Assembly (NCBI GenBank): GCA_010604095.1
Contig: JAABLG010000011.1
Coordinates: 20,003 to 84,002 of the forward strand
Source: Streptococcus vestibularis
GTDB taxonomy: Bacteria; Bacillota; Bacilli; Lactobacillales; Streptococcaceae
Direction: 5' to 3'
Length of the DNA stretch: 64,000 nucleotides
The notes beneath the pieces are model-generated. The model saw nothing but the letters and a program-made list of their open reading frames with translations, ran no database searches and was not told where the DNA came from. Positions 25,355 to 34,372 of this stretch are shown one piece after another. The first letter of the stretch is position 1, and the number at the start of each line of letters is the position of its first letter. The translations under genes were made by a program, and so were the position numbers.

Positions 25355-25369
25355 TGTAAAACGCTTTCA
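25355..25369 (-). promoter_or_regulatory. Imperfect cre-like site before ackA
   Basis: Minus-strand TGAAAGCGTTTTACA keeps seven of nine fixed cre bases (the final CA is displaced by one). ackA is a CcpA target in many Firmicutes; binding here is uncertain. Confidence 0.35.
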
Positions 25370-25398
25370 GTAATATAATCTTATTTTATCATGTTTTT

Positions 25399-26355
25399 TT
25401 ATAAAATGGAATTGTCTGATTTCCATTTTTGGAAATTCTCAGTAAAATCTTTGAGAATCTCTGGATTTTGTAGATCACTAAGTGGATAAACAAAGGTCTC
25501 TGGAGCATTTTCTGTTTGCTTTTTAAGCACAAAGATAGACTTCATATTGTGTTTATTGCCAAAAGCTGCTTCAGGAAGAGTGATTACAGCAATAATATCA
25601 GCATATCCTGATAGCCACTTCTTAAGCAAATCACTTTGTGGACTCGTTAAAAGATTAGTTGGTGCCAAAAGAATAGCAATACCGTCTTTCTTCAAGTACT
25701 TAAGCGATTGCTCCATAAGAAGATGATGGGCATATGTGTGTTCACCAGTTGCTGCCACCTTGAAACGACTCGCAATTTCATCATTAGGGTAGTAACCTAC
25801 TGGAAGGTCACTGATAATAACATCGCTTTCTTTGAGGATATGGGGGCGAACTGCGTCTTCTTGAATGTAAACCGCTTTTGAGTTCACTACATCCGCAATA
25901 CTGGCTGACAAATCAATAAGCAAATCGTCAACTTCCATCCCCATATAATTAAGGTTTTTGTGACTATTATTTAAAAGAGTCTCTGCCAAGTTACCTGTAC
26001 CTGAACCAATCTCCAAGACATCTAATTGATTGTCCTTAGTCAAACCCTCAAGTAGGTAAAGAATGATAAATCCAATAGCATCTGGTGTAAATTGGTGATT
26101 GGCTTGTAAGGCTTCCAACTGCCCTAGTTTGATAAACAAAAACTGAAAGGCTCGACGCCACTCCTCTTTACTTAGATTAAGGGCACGTAATTTCTCGTTA
26201 TTTTTGATGATAAGTTCGTTATCAACGTCAGCCCCCAAATAATAGGAATTTTGCTCGATAAGGGCATCGTAAGCATGGGTCCCAAGATCATTTTCAATGG
26301 TTTGGACATTTTCTAACAACAGCGCAAAAGCTGTCTCAATTGCTTCAAAATTCAT
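25399..26355 (-). CDS. Class I SAM-dependent methyltransferase
   Basis: 318 residues. The SAM loop LEIGSGTGNLAETLL (about residue 115) and the catalytic-type DLPVGYY motif (Asn/Asp-Pro-Pro-Tyr-like) resemble N6-adenine methyltransferases of the YtxK family. Target unknown. The gene follows comGG by 44 bp, an order conserved in streptococci (comG operon - methyltransferase - ackA), and may be co-expressed in competence. GGAGGAAATC precedes the ATG. Confidence 0.88.
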   Translation of the reverse strand: MNFEAIETAFALLLENVQTIENDLGTHAYDALIEQNSYYLGADVDNELIIKNNEKLRALNLSKEEWRRAFQFLFIKLGQLEALQANHQFTPDAIGFIILYLLEGLTKDNQLDVLEIGSGTGNLAETLLNNSHKNLNYMGMEVDDLLIDLSASIADVVNSKAVYIQEDAVRPHILKESDVIISDLPVGYYPNDEIASRFKVAATGEHTYAHHLLMEQSLKYLKKDGIAILLAPTNLLTSPQSDLLKKWLSGYADIIAVITLPEAAFGNKHNMKSIFVLKKQTENAPETFVYPLSDLQNPEILKDFTENFQKWKSDNSIL

Positions 26356-26399
26356 GATTTCCTCCGTCCCTCTATCATATCAAAAAGGGGGGAGAATTG

Positions 26400-26717
26400 C
26401 TATTTCTGGTCCTCTTTCTTCACATAGTGATAGGTTTTGGTGTGTCCTTCATTCTCAACTCTAATAATCATCTTCTTGTCTTTTACCTCATAAGTCGTAT
26501 TTCCCTGAGCAAAACTAAAAGAACCCGACTCCTTATCAGCCAAATCCACCGTCATTTCTGCCATAAGTCGACTCTGACTAGCTACTGTTTGTGCTTGATT
26601 TTGTCTAGAGCTAGCAACTACCCTATCCAAATAAACCTGAAGAAGAAGTGTAAAAATGCCAGCCATAAAAAGGGAATAGAGGAGAACACCTCCCCTAACT
26701 TGTTTTTTCAAAAGCAT
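26400..26717 (-). CDS. comGG: Competence pilus minor component ComGG
   Basis: 105 residues. N-terminal basic stretch then one hydrophobic segment (GGVLLYSLFMAGIFTLLLQ) and a polar domain; no classic FTLLE motif, as usual for ComGG. The start MLLKKQVRGG follows AAAGGAG; the longer frame to 26759 lies within comGF. Last pilin-like gene of the operon, overlapping comGF by 23 bp. Confidence 0.85.
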   Translation of the reverse strand: MLLKKQVRGGVLLYSLFMAGIFTLLLQVYLDRVVASSRQNQAQTVASQSRLMAEMTVDLADKESGSFSFAQGNTTYEVKDKKMIIRVENEGHTKTYHYVKKEDQK

Positions 26718-27132
26718 AAACGAAACTCCTTTGCAGACCATTTTTAAGAATAACTTCAATGGTGACTATCTGATTTTTTTGACTGATTGTACTAGATTTT
26801 AAACCGAAAAGCATGGGTTGATAGCCTCGACCATCGGCGTTAGTTTTTCGAAAATCAGAAGCATTTGAGATACCAAATGCCAAGTCTTGATTATCCTGCT
26901 TGACATAAAGCTTGTTGCCTTCTACTTTAACCAACTGACAACCTTCTAACTCTGCCTCCATTTGTTGGACAAACAGAAGCCAATCTTGATTTTCTTGTTG
27001 TCTTACCTGTTTAACATTGCTCACCAGAACGGTGGTTAAGCCTTGATATACTTGGACAGAACCAGCTATAACCAGTAAGGCTACCAGACATTCCAAAAGG
27101 GTAAAGGCGCGAACCTTACTATTTAGAGACAT
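26695..27132 (-). CDS. comGF: Competence pilus minor pseudopilin ComGF
   Basis: 145 residues. The prepilin motif VRAFTLLECLVALLVIAG stands near residue 7, with a cleavable short basic leader. GGAAAGGAAATTACTC precedes MSLNSKVRAF, so I prefer this start to the one eight codons upstream. It overlaps both neighbours in the comG operon. Confidence 0.88.
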   Translation of the reverse strand: MSLNSKVRAFTLLECLVALLVIAGSVQVYQGLTTVLVSNVKQVRQQENQDWLLFVQQMEAELEGCQLVKVEGNKLYVKQDNQDLAFGISNASDFRKTNADGRGYQPMLFGLKSSTISQKNQIVTIEVILKNGLQRSFVYAFEKTS

Positions 27133-27409
27133 GAGTAATTTCCTTTCCTGATTCATAAACTGTGATGCCTTGCTTGCTACGTTTCACTGTTACCGTGATG
27201 CCATTTAAGGTCAACTGATCCTGTTTGGTCTGGACGGCCATAGTTGCCACACTCAAGACCTCTTGTTGATGAAGATTCTTAGCCATTAACCTACGATTAG
27301 TGTTAATTTGCTCTAAGATGAGGCTACTGACAAGCACTAAAACGGCCATGGCTACCAAACTTTCGATGAGAATATAGCCTCTAAGAGACCGTCTTTTTAT
27401 ATTTTCCAC
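27119..27409 (-). CDS. comGE: Competence pilus minor pseudopilin ComGE
   Basis: 96 residues. LRGYILIESLVAMAVLVLVSS is the prepilin-like N-terminal helix. It overlaps comGD (29 bp) and comGF (14 bp). Small pilin of the transformation pilus tip or assembly complex. Confidence 0.86.
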   Translation of the reverse strand: MENIKRRSLRGYILIESLVAMAVLVLVSSLILEQINTNRRLMAKNLHQQEVLSVATMAVQTKQDQLTLNGITVTVKRSKQGITVYESGKEITHVSK

Positions 27410-27800
27410 TGCCCATGTTAAGCTGATAAGTCACCACCTCCTTGTTACTTGAGAAACGAATCTTACTAAGACTAGAATTGCCTCCTTTAGCATCAAATAC
27501 TAGGGTCTGCCCCATATCCAGATGAATGTTTTCAGGAATAGAGAGACTGGTTCTTCCATTACTAATCTTATCCTTAGTCAGCTGCAATTCAATGTTAGTC
27601 CCTTCCGCTGCTGCCAAGCGCTGACTATCCCGGTACAGATACTCAAAGCGTAGATAAAAAAGATTAGTCTCGACTTGCTGAAAAATACCCGTCACTGACC
27701 CTGACAAACTCAGAGTAAGAAAAGCAACGACTGCTAATGTCACCAAGCTTTCCAACAAGGTGAAGGCCCTAATTGGCAACTGAGCGGCTTTCACCACCAT
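27381..27800 (-). CDS. comGD: Competence pilus minor pseudopilin ComGD
   Basis: 139 residues from MVVKAAQLPIRAF. IRAFTLLESLVTLAVVAF is the type IV prepilin signature with Glu+5. Several in-frame starts lie upstream inside comGC (27863, 27818, 27809) and none has a clear ribosome binding site; I chose the one giving the short leader usual for this family. Overlaps comGC by 32 bp, so translation is probably coupled. Confidence 0.82.
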   Translation of the reverse strand: MVVKAAQLPIRAFTLLESLVTLAVVAFLTLSLSGSVTGIFQQVETNLFYLRFEYLYRDSQRLAAAEGTNIELQLTKDKISNGRTSLSIPENIHLDMGQTLVFDAKGGNSSLSKIRFSSNKEVVTYQLNMGSGKYKKTVS

Positions 27801-28095
27801 GTTTCGCATAATAATCATTGTATGAATCTGCCTGTTTTTGTGTAATTTGACCTGATGACACAAGAGCTGCTAAACTAGCTGTCTTGTTATTTTTCATTTC
27901 ATAGAGTTCTGCTTGAGAATCCACAACTTTGACGACAGCTGCATTTCCAGTTTCTTTTACAGAATCCTTTTGCTTACTCAAGTTAGGAACAAAGAGCAAA
28001 AGAAGAATACTGATAATGAGCAACACGACCAGCATTTCAATCAGAGTAAAAGCACGTAACTTAACGGCATTCAATTTTTTCAACATCAATTTCAT
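27769..28095 (-). CDS. comGC: Major competence pilin ComGC
   Basis: 108 residues. LRAFTLIEMLVVLLIISILLLL is the prepilin N-terminus (cleaved before Phe by the prepilin peptidase), followed by the ComGC-type VPNLSKQKDSVKETG and DSQAELYEM. The major subunit of the transformation pilus that captures DNA at the surface. Overlaps comGB by 4 bp. Confidence 0.94.
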   Translation of the reverse strand: MKLMLKKLNAVKLRAFTLIEMLVVLLIISILLLLFVPNLSKQKDSVKETGNAAVVKVVDSQAELYEMKNNKTASLAALVSSGQITQKQADSYNDYYAKHGGESRSVAN

Positions 28096-29198
28096 GACAT
28101 CATTCCTTCCATATTTTGATACATCGGTAATAACATGGCTGCATAGATCATTACAATCACGACAGCAACAATAATAAAAATGAGGGGTTGTACAAAGGTT
28201 GTCGCCTTATTAAGACGGTTAAAGAAGGTCTGCCAAACCTCTTCAGCATAGACTTCAAGCTCATATCCCAACCTCGCATTAGCCTCCCCATAAGCAATAA
28301 TTAGGGAGAGCTCCTCAGTGAAAAACGGATGACTGGCAATACGTTCAGGGAAACTCTGCCCCAGCATCAAGGCTTCTTCTAAATCGGTTCCCAACTCACG
28401 AAAGAGCTTGGATTTTTGCTCTTGCATAAGAGCCACTAAATCTAGCAAGTCAACGCCTTGACCTAATAGATTTCCCCACTCCCTAGCATAATAGGCTGTC
28501 GTGTAAAGCCTTACTGTCTGACCAATAAATAGAATTTTGGCCATTCGCCTATAAAAAACAAGAGCTGACTGTCGTTTCACCCAGACATAGAGGAGAATCC
28601 CTAACACAAGGAATCCAAACAAACTCACAAAGAACAACTGAGGAAACATTTGAACCAGTTGTACTGCCCAGTTATCCTTACCATCACCTTCTAAAAGCTG
28701 TGGTAAAAGATAATTTTTGAGCCCAAACATAATCAAAATCAGGAACCCCAAAAGCAAGATAGGATAAGTCGCCACTTCCATGAGTTTCTTACGAACCTTG
28801 GTCATGCGAAGCATATAGGTTTCAATCTTAGTCAAGCTCCCTAAAAGATCTCCATGCTTGTCAGCAAGTGCAATCTGAGTGACAATATTATCCGAAAAGC
28901 CCACTGATGCAAACATCTGGTCCAATCTCTCACCTCGCATTAAACTCTCTTTCATAAGAGATAATGAGGATTCTTTCAACAAATGACTGCGCTCCAAGAA
29001 AGCCACAATTTCAGTTAGGGTGAATCCTGCCTTCAAGAGTTGTTTGAAAAGCTGAATAACCTTGACTTGTTGGTTAATCTTTAATTTTCTCCCCTTGGAT
29101 ATCCCTTTCAGTGAGATGTCCCTGTTTAACCAAGTCTTCCAGTTGCTGGTTCCAGCTGGTTGACGAATGGTTTTGGAAACTTTCTTTGGCAAAATCAA
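28092..29198 (-). CDS. comGB: Competence pilus membrane platform ComGB
   Basis: 368 codons from the TTG at 29198. A GspF/PilC-type inner-membrane platform with two F domains and three long membrane segments (YPILLLGFLILIMFGL; FFVSLFGFLVLGILLYVW; PLIFIIVAVVIVMIYAAML). Homology begins only at about WLNRDISLKG (codon 23), where no ATG, GTG or TTG exists in frame. The listed start sits directly after a TGA, within comGA, which ends at 29074. The true start is unresolved. Confidence 0.88.
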   Translation of the reverse strand: MILPKKVSKTIRQPAGTSNWKTWLNRDISLKGISKGRKLKINQQVKVIQLFKQLLKAGFTLTEIVAFLERSHLLKESSLSLMKESLMRGERLDQMFASVGFSDNIVTQIALADKHGDLLGSLTKIETYMLRMTKVRKKLMEVATYPILLLGFLILIMFGLKNYLLPQLLEGDGKDNWAVQLVQMFPQLFFVSLFGFLVLGILLYVWVKRQSALVFYRRMAKILFIGQTVRLYTTAYYAREWGNLLGQGVDLLDLVALMQEQKSKLFRELGTDLEEALMLGQSFPERIASHPFFTEELSLIIAYGEANARLGYELEVYAEEVWQTFFNRLNKATTFVQPLIFIIVAVVIVMIYAAMLLPMYQNMEGMMS

Positions 29199-30015
29199 TC
29201 ACCCCTCCTCCCTTTATCAAACGCATATAGGCAATACCTTGAAGCGCATTATCCAATTCAGACTTGTCTACACCAAGGTCCAGGAGGCGTTCATAAACAC
29301 CGGCCACACTCTTGGCGTGAATGGTTGAAAGAACAGTCACTCCTGTCAGACTAGCCCTAATAACAGCTCGGGCAGTCTCTCTATCCCGAATTTCTCCAAT
29401 AATCAGAACATCCGGACGATGACGCAGAGATAGCTTTATTAAATTATCATAGGTCATATCAATCGCCTGATTAACCTGGAGCTGCAAGACATTATCCTGT
29501 TTAATCTCTACAGGATCCTCAATTGAAATCACCTGTTGCCCCTTAAAACGCTCCTGTACCAAGGCATGCATAAGCGTCGTCTTCCCAGAGCCCACAGGAC
29601 CTGCAAAAAGGTACAAACCTCGATAATCCAATGCATCCACAATTGGCTGAATCCCTTGATTCCAGTACGTTAACTCTCTTCGTTCGGAATGAAGAACACG
29701 AATAACCAGGCTTTCCAAGCCTCGATAGTCTCCAACAGTTGATAAACGCAGAGAAACCAAGTGACCATCACCACAATCATAATCACAAGAGCCCAGTTGA
29801 CTCCTACGCTTCTCACCCACCATCATTCCTGCCACAAATTTAAAGTGACCAATAAGACTAGCCATGAAATCAGGCCGATATACATCAATCAATCTCCTCT
29901 CCTGCCCAATTCGCATATAGAGCTCGTAATTATCCTGACGTGGAATAATATAGATGTCTTGAGCCCCACAACTATCAGCATTTTTGATCATTTCCTTAGC
30001 AAATTCTGTTACCAT
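29074..30015 (-). CDS. comGA: Competence pilus assembly ATPase ComGA
   Basis: 313 residues. GspE/PilB-family hexameric ATPase. Walker A GPVGSGKTTLMHAL, Asp box ISIEDPVE, Walker B-like LIIGEIRDRETARA and the His box are intact; the tetracysteine zinc motif of larger homologues is absent, as normal for ComGA. First gene of comGA-GG. The start is preceded by AGGAGGTCCTTATGG. A variant cin-box stands 20 bp upstream. Confidence 0.95.
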   Translation of the reverse strand: MVTEFAKEMIKNADSCGAQDIYIIPRQDNYELYMRIGQERRLIDVYRPDFMASLIGHFKFVAGMMVGEKRRSQLGSCDYDCGDGHLVSLRLSTVGDYRGLESLVIRVLHSERRELTYWNQGIQPIVDALDYRGLYLFAGPVGSGKTTLMHALVQERFKGQQVISIEDPVEIKQDNVLQLQVNQAIDMTYDNLIKLSLRHRPDVLIIGEIRDRETARAVIRASLTGVTVLSTIHAKSVAGVYERLLDLGVDKSELDNALQGIAYMRLIKGGGVIDFAKESFQNHSSTSWNQQLEDLVKQGHLTERDIQGEKIKD

Positions 30016-30034
30016 AAGGACCTCCTCATAGTCC

Positions 30035-30042
30035 TATTCGCA
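30035..30042 (-). promoter_or_regulatory. Cin-box variant before comGA
   Basis: TGCGAATA on the minus strand, one base from the SigX consensus TACGAATA, at the expected distance from comGA. The comG operon is a SigX target in all studied streptococci. Confidence 0.8.
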
Positions 30043-30070
30043 AAAGATTGTAAAAAAATAAGGAAAATGA

Positions 30071-30095
30071 AAAAAAGCTCGAAAACTTCGAGCTT
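30071..30095 (-). terminator. Terminator of DUF1033 gene
   Basis: Minus-strand stem AAGCTCGAA, GTT loop, TTCGAGCTT, then a T run. Confidence 0.85.
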
Positions 30096-30112
30096 CAATT
30101 CAATAATCCTGA

Positions 30113-30475
30113 TTATCGTTTTATTTTACAATGAGCATGAGTTGGAAGGTCATTACGCTTTTCATAGCCTGGACGATATTTTTCCTCAGGAATTTCCTTC
30201 CAATCATCCAAGAGGGCGATAGATTGGTAAACCTGCAGATATTCGTTACACTCCTCACACCAATGCTTATCCTTTTGATCCCAAAAGGCAGTCATGACAC
30301 TACTACGACTAATATAGCTTGGCAAGATTTCTTCCATGGCAAACCAAAGTTTTTTGTAGTACTTTAGAGCATCGTAAAAATCTTCAAATTCCTTTGTACT
30401 GATAATATCCTCTTGCCAGCCTTCTAAGAACCACCACGGCTCCAAGTCACCTTTCATCTCAACTACTTGGTACAT
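30113..30475 (-). CDS. DUF1033 family protein
   Basis: 120 residues, rich in Trp, Glu and Lys, with a CEEC pair (HWCEECNEYL) that could bind metal. It matches the DUF1033 family, commonly encoded between rpoC and the comG operon in streptococci. Function unknown. It is separated from rpoC by a terminator and has its own terminator ahead of comGA. Confidence 0.85.
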   Translation of the reverse strand: MYQVVEMKGDLEPWWFLEGWQEDIISTKEFEDFYDALKYYKKLWFAMEEILPSYISRSSVMTAFWDQKDKHWCEECNEYLQVYQSIALLDDWKEIPEEKYRPGYEKRNDLPTHAHCKIKR

Positions 30476-30594
30476 CTTTCTTTCTCACTTCATCTTTTGT
30501 TTTCCTATTATACAAAATTTTCTGGGAAAGATAAAAAAAATGGTTTTATTTTTCATATTTATCAAGAAAAGAGGCATTCTGGTCATATAAATAC

Positions 30595-30625
30595 AAAAAG
30601 GACTCACAGCTGTGAGCCCTTTTAC
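30595..30625 (-). terminator. Terminator of rpoB-rpoC
   Basis: Minus-strand stem GGGCTCACAG/CTGTGAGTCC followed by TTTTTG, directly after the rpoC stop. Confidence 0.9.
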
Positions 30626-30632
30626 TGTAATC

Positions 30633-33600
30633 TTAGTCTTCAGATGTTTCCACAATTGCTTCATCAACAGCAATGTTTTCAATAACTTCAACTTCGTTAA
30701 CTGAAAGTGGTTCAATGTTACGGTAGCGAGCCATACCTGTACCAGCAGGGATAGTCTTACCAATGATAACATTTTCTTTAAGACCAAGAAGATGGTCTTT
30801 CTTACCACGGATAGCAGCATCTGTGAGGACACGTGTTGTTTCTTGGAAGGAAGCCGCAGACAAGAATGAATTTGTTTCAAGTGAGGCTTTAGTGATACCA
30901 AGAAGAACTGGACGTGATGTTGCAGGAAGACCACCAGAAATAACAATATCCTTGTTAGCATCTGTGAAATCTGCAATGTCCATAAGTGTTCCTGGAAGAA
31001 GATTTGTGTCACCTGGATCCATGACACGTACTTTACGAAGCATTTGACGAACCATTACTTCGACGTGCTTGTCTCCGATTTCTACCCCTTGGCTACGGTA
31101 AACTTTTTGTACTTCTGCAAGAAGGTAAGTTTCAACTGACAAGGTATCACGAACTTCAAGAAGGTGTTTTGGTTGGATTGAACCTTCTGTAAGAGCGGCA
31201 CCACGGTGAACTTCATCTCCCACTTCAACTTTCATACGAGCTGTAAATGGTACAACATATTCTCCCATGCCAGTTTTACCTTGAACAAAGACCTTCTTAG
31301 TACGTGTTGCAGCATCTTCTTCGATTTCGATAACATTACCCTTAACTTCAGTAATGACCGCTTCCCCTTTAGGGTTACGAGCTTCGAAGATTTCTTGGAT
31401 ACGTGGAAGACCTTGTGTGATATCGGTGTTTGAGGCTACCCCACCGGTGTGGAAGGTACGCATAGTAAGCTGTGTACCAGGTTCCCCGATAGATTGGGCA
31501 GCAATAGTACCAACCGCTTCACCAACTTCAACCGCATCACCAGTTGCCAAGTTAATACCATAACAGTGACGGCAGACACCGTGGCGTGTGTTACATGTAA
31601 ATACTGAACGGATAGTGACTTCTTCAACACCAGCATTGACAATAGCAGCAGCCATTTCTTCAGTAATCAAGGTATCTGGACCTACGATGACTTCACCTGT
31701 TGTAGGATTCTTAACTGATTTCTTAGTGTAACGACCTTGAAGACGTTCTTCAAGTGTTTCTGTAACCTCTTTACCATCAGTAATCGCACGAATGAGAAGA
31801 CCACGGTCTGTTCCACAGTCATCTTCACGGATAATAACATCCTGGGCAACGTCAACCAAACGACGAGTCAAGTAACCTGAGTCGGCAGTCTTCAAGGCCG
31901 TATCGGTCATACCTTTACGAGCACCGTGAGTTGAGAAGAACATTTCCAAAACGCTCAAACCTTCACGGAAGTTTGAAAGGATAGGCAATTCCATGATACG
32001 TCCGTTAGGAGCGGCCATCAAACCACGCATACCGGCAAGTTGGGAGAAGTTAGAGATGTTACCACGAGCTCCTGAGTCCATCATCATAACGATTGGGTTC
32101 TTAGAATCTTGTGTCTCAATCAGACGTTTTTCAAGTGCTTCTTTAGCTTCACGCCATGTTGTTGTAACAGCAACATAACGGTCATCATCTGTCATCAAAC
32201 CACGACGGAAGGCTTTGTTAATTTCTTCAACACGGTGGTGAGCAGCATCAATAATTTCTTGTTTGTTATCAATAACTGGGATATCGGCGATACCAACGGT
32301 CAAACCAGCAAGTGTTGAGTGATAGTAACCAAGGTCTTTCAAACGGTCAAGGAAGGCTGACGTTTCAGTCGTGCGAAGACGTTTGAAGGTTTCAGCGATG
32401 ATGTTACCAAGATTTTTCTTCTTAAATGGTGCATTAATTTCCAAACTATCAATAACGGTTTGGATATCTTGACCTGGTTCAAGGAAGTATTTATCTGGCG
32501 TACTATCGGTCAAGTTTTCATTTGTGATTTCTTGGAGGTATGGAATTTCTGCTGGAATAATCTCATTAAAGAAGATTTTACCAACGGTTGTTACCATAAT
32601 CTTGTGAAGTTGGTTTTCTTTCCAAGGTTTATCAGGCATACTGTCTACAGCAATACCGACACGGCTATGCAAGTGAACATAACCATTACGATAAGCCATC
32701 ACTGCCTCATCAATATCCTTGAAGACCATACCTTCACCTTCACGACCTTTTTCTTCCATTGTCAAGTAGTAGTTACCAAGAACCATATCCTGAGATGGCG
32801 TTACGACTGGTTTACCATCTTTAGGGTTAAGGATGTGTTCTGCTGCAAGGAGGAGCAAGCGTGCTTCAGCTTGAGCTTCTTCAGACAATGGAACGTGAAT
32901 GGCCATTTGGTCACCGTCAAAGTCGGCATTGTAGGCTTCACAGGCAAGTGGGTGGAGGCGAAGGGCCTTACCATCAATCAAGACTGGTTCAAAGGCCTGA
33001 ATCCCCAAACGGTGGAGGGTAGGTGCACGGTTAAGAAGTACTGGGTGTTCCTTAATGACATCTTCAAGAATATCCCAAATACGTTCATCACCACGTTCAA
33101 CCATACGTTTAGCGGCTTTCACGTTGCCTGCGTATTCACGCGCAACGATTTCACGCATAACAAATGGTTTGAAAAGTTCGATGGCCATCAAACGTGGCAC
33201 ACCACATTGATACATTTTAAGTGTTGGACCAACAGCGATAACAGAACGTCCAGAGAAGTCAACACGTTTACCAAGCAAGTTCTGACGGAAACGTCCTTGT
33301 TTACCTTTAAGCATGTGGCTCAAAGATTTAAGTGGACGACTACCTGGTCCAGTGATTGGACGACCACGACGTCCATTATCAATAAGGGCATCTACCGCTT
33401 CTTGCAACATACGTTTTTCATTTTGCACGATGATACCTGGGGCATTCAATTCAAGCAAACGAGCCAAACGGTTGTTACGGTTGATAACACGACGATAAAG
33501 ATCGTTCAAGTCAGATGCTGCAAAACGGCCACCATCCAATTGAACCATCGGACGAAGATCTGGTGGCAATACTGGCAAGATGTTAAGTACCATCCATTCT

Positions 33601-34271
33601 GGTTTGTTACCAGACTTGTAGAAGGCATCAAGAACGTCCAAACGACGAACAGCCTTAACACGTTTTTGACCAGTTGCTGTCTTCAACTCTTCCTTGAGTT
33701 CAGCAATTTCAGCTTCCAAATCCACTTGTTTCAAGAGATCTTGGATGGCTTCTGCACCCATTTTAGCGACGAATGAACCATGTCCATACTCTTGCAATTT
33801 TTCGCGATATTCACGTTCAGTCAAGAGAGATTTTGGTTCAAGTGGTGTTTCTTTTGGATCGATAACCACGTAAGCTGCGAAATAAATAACTTCTTCAAGC
33901 GCACGAGGGCTCATATCCAAAGTCAATCCCATACGAGAAGGGATTCCCTTGAAGTACCAGATATGTGATACTGGTGCTTTCAACTCGATGTGACCCATAC
34001 GTTCACGACGAACCTTAGCACGTGTTACTTCAACACCACAGCGGTCACAAACGATACCTTTATAACGGATACGTTTGTATTTTCCACACGCACATTCCCA
34101 GTCCTTAGTTGGACCAAAGATCACTTCATCAAAGAGACCTTCACGTTCTGGTTTGAGCGTACGGTAGTTGATTGTTTCAGGTTTCTTAACTTCACCATAA
34201 GACCATGAACGGACTTTAGTTGGTGAAGCTAGTGTGATTTGCATACTTTTAAATCGATTTACGTCAACCAC
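30633..34271 (-). CDS. rpoC: DNA-directed RNA polymerase subunit beta'
   Basis: 1212 residues, normal for streptococci. The catalytic Mg triad NADFDGDQM, the N-terminal zinc site CACGK...CDRCGVEV, the second zinc site ([14 protein letters not shown]) and the bridge/trigger region ([16 protein letters not shown]) are intact. Starts with GTG (34269-34271) after GAAAGGTAATACTA. Co-transcribed with rpoB across a 101-bp gap that holds a hairpin. Confidence 0.98.
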   Translation of the reverse strand: MVDVNRFKSMQITLASPTKVRSWSYGEVKKPETINYRTLKPEREGLFDEVIFGPTKDWECACGKYKRIRYKGIVCDRCGVEVTRAKVRRERMGHIELKAPVSHIWYFKGIPSRMGLTLDMSPRALEEVIYFAAYVVIDPKETPLEPKSLLTEREYREKLQEYGHGSFVAKMGAEAIQDLLKQVDLEAEIAELKEELKTATGQKRVKAVRRLDVLDAFYKSGNKPEWMVLNILPVLPPDLRPMVQLDGGRFAASDLNDLYRRVINRNNRLARLLELNAPGIIVQNEKRMLQEAVDALIDNGRRGRPITGPGSRPLKSLSHMLKGKQGRFRQNLLGKRVDFSGRSVIAVGPTLKMYQCGVPRLMAIELFKPFVMREIVAREYAGNVKAAKRMVERGDERIWDILEDVIKEHPVLLNRAPTLHRLGIQAFEPVLIDGKALRLHPLACEAYNADFDGDQMAIHVPLSEEAQAEARLLLLAAEHILNPKDGKPVVTPSQDMVLGNYYLTMEEKGREGEGMVFKDIDEAVMAYRNGYVHLHSRVGIAVDSMPDKPWKENQLHKIMVTTVGKIFFNEIIPAEIPYLQEITNENLTDSTPDKYFLEPGQDIQTVIDSLEINAPFKKKNLGNIIAETFKRLRTTETSAFLDRLKDLGYYHSTLAGLTVGIADIPVIDNKQEIIDAAHHRVEEINKAFRRGLMTDDDRYVAVTTTWREAKEALEKRLIETQDSKNPIVMMMDSGARGNISNFSQLAGMRGLMAAPNGRIMELPILSNFREGLSVLEMFFSTHGARKGMTDTALKTADSGYLTRRLVDVAQDVIIREDDCGTDRGLLIRAITDGKEVTETLEERLQGRYTKKSVKNPTTGEVIVGPDTLITEEMAAAIVNAGVEEVTIRSVFTCNTRHGVCRHCYGINLATGDAVEVGEAVGTIAAQSIGEPGTQLTMRTFHTGGVASNTDITQGLPRIQEIFEARNPKGEAVITEVKGNVIEIEEDAATRTKKVFVQGKTGMGEYVVPFTARMKVEVGDEVHRGAALTEGSIQPKHLLEVRDTLSVETYLLAEVQKVYRSQGVEIGDKHVEVMVRQMLRKVRVMDPGDTNLLPGTLMDIADFTDANKDIVISGGLPATSRPVLLGITKASLETNSFLSAASFQETTRVLTDAAIRGKKDHLLGLKENVIIGKTIPAGTGMARYRNIEPLSVNEVEVIENIAVDEAIVETSED

Positions 34272-34296
34272 TAGTATTACCTTTCTTTTTTTCTAT

Positions 34297-34319
34297 TGAC
34301 AATAGTAGCTCTATTGTCA
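34297..34319 (-). other. Hairpin between rpoB and rpoC
   Basis: Perfect 9-bp stem TGACAATAG, AGCTA loop, CTATTGTCA. It is followed by AAAAAAAGAAAGG rather than a T run, so it is not a terminator; an RNase processing or stability site is possible. Confidence 0.55.
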
Positions 34320-34372
34320 CCTTTATCAGCTACCTTAGAGGGGGAAGAATCTTCCACTTCTAAAGCTTATGT

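Noticed and set aside
26397..26747. Plus-strand frame opposite comGG
   Set aside because: Antisense shadow of the comG operon without a start signal.
32460..33776. A 438-codon open frame on the plus strand opposite rpoC
   Set aside because: Composition is an antisense image of rpoC (His/Phe/Trp-rich), with no ribosome binding site and no family.
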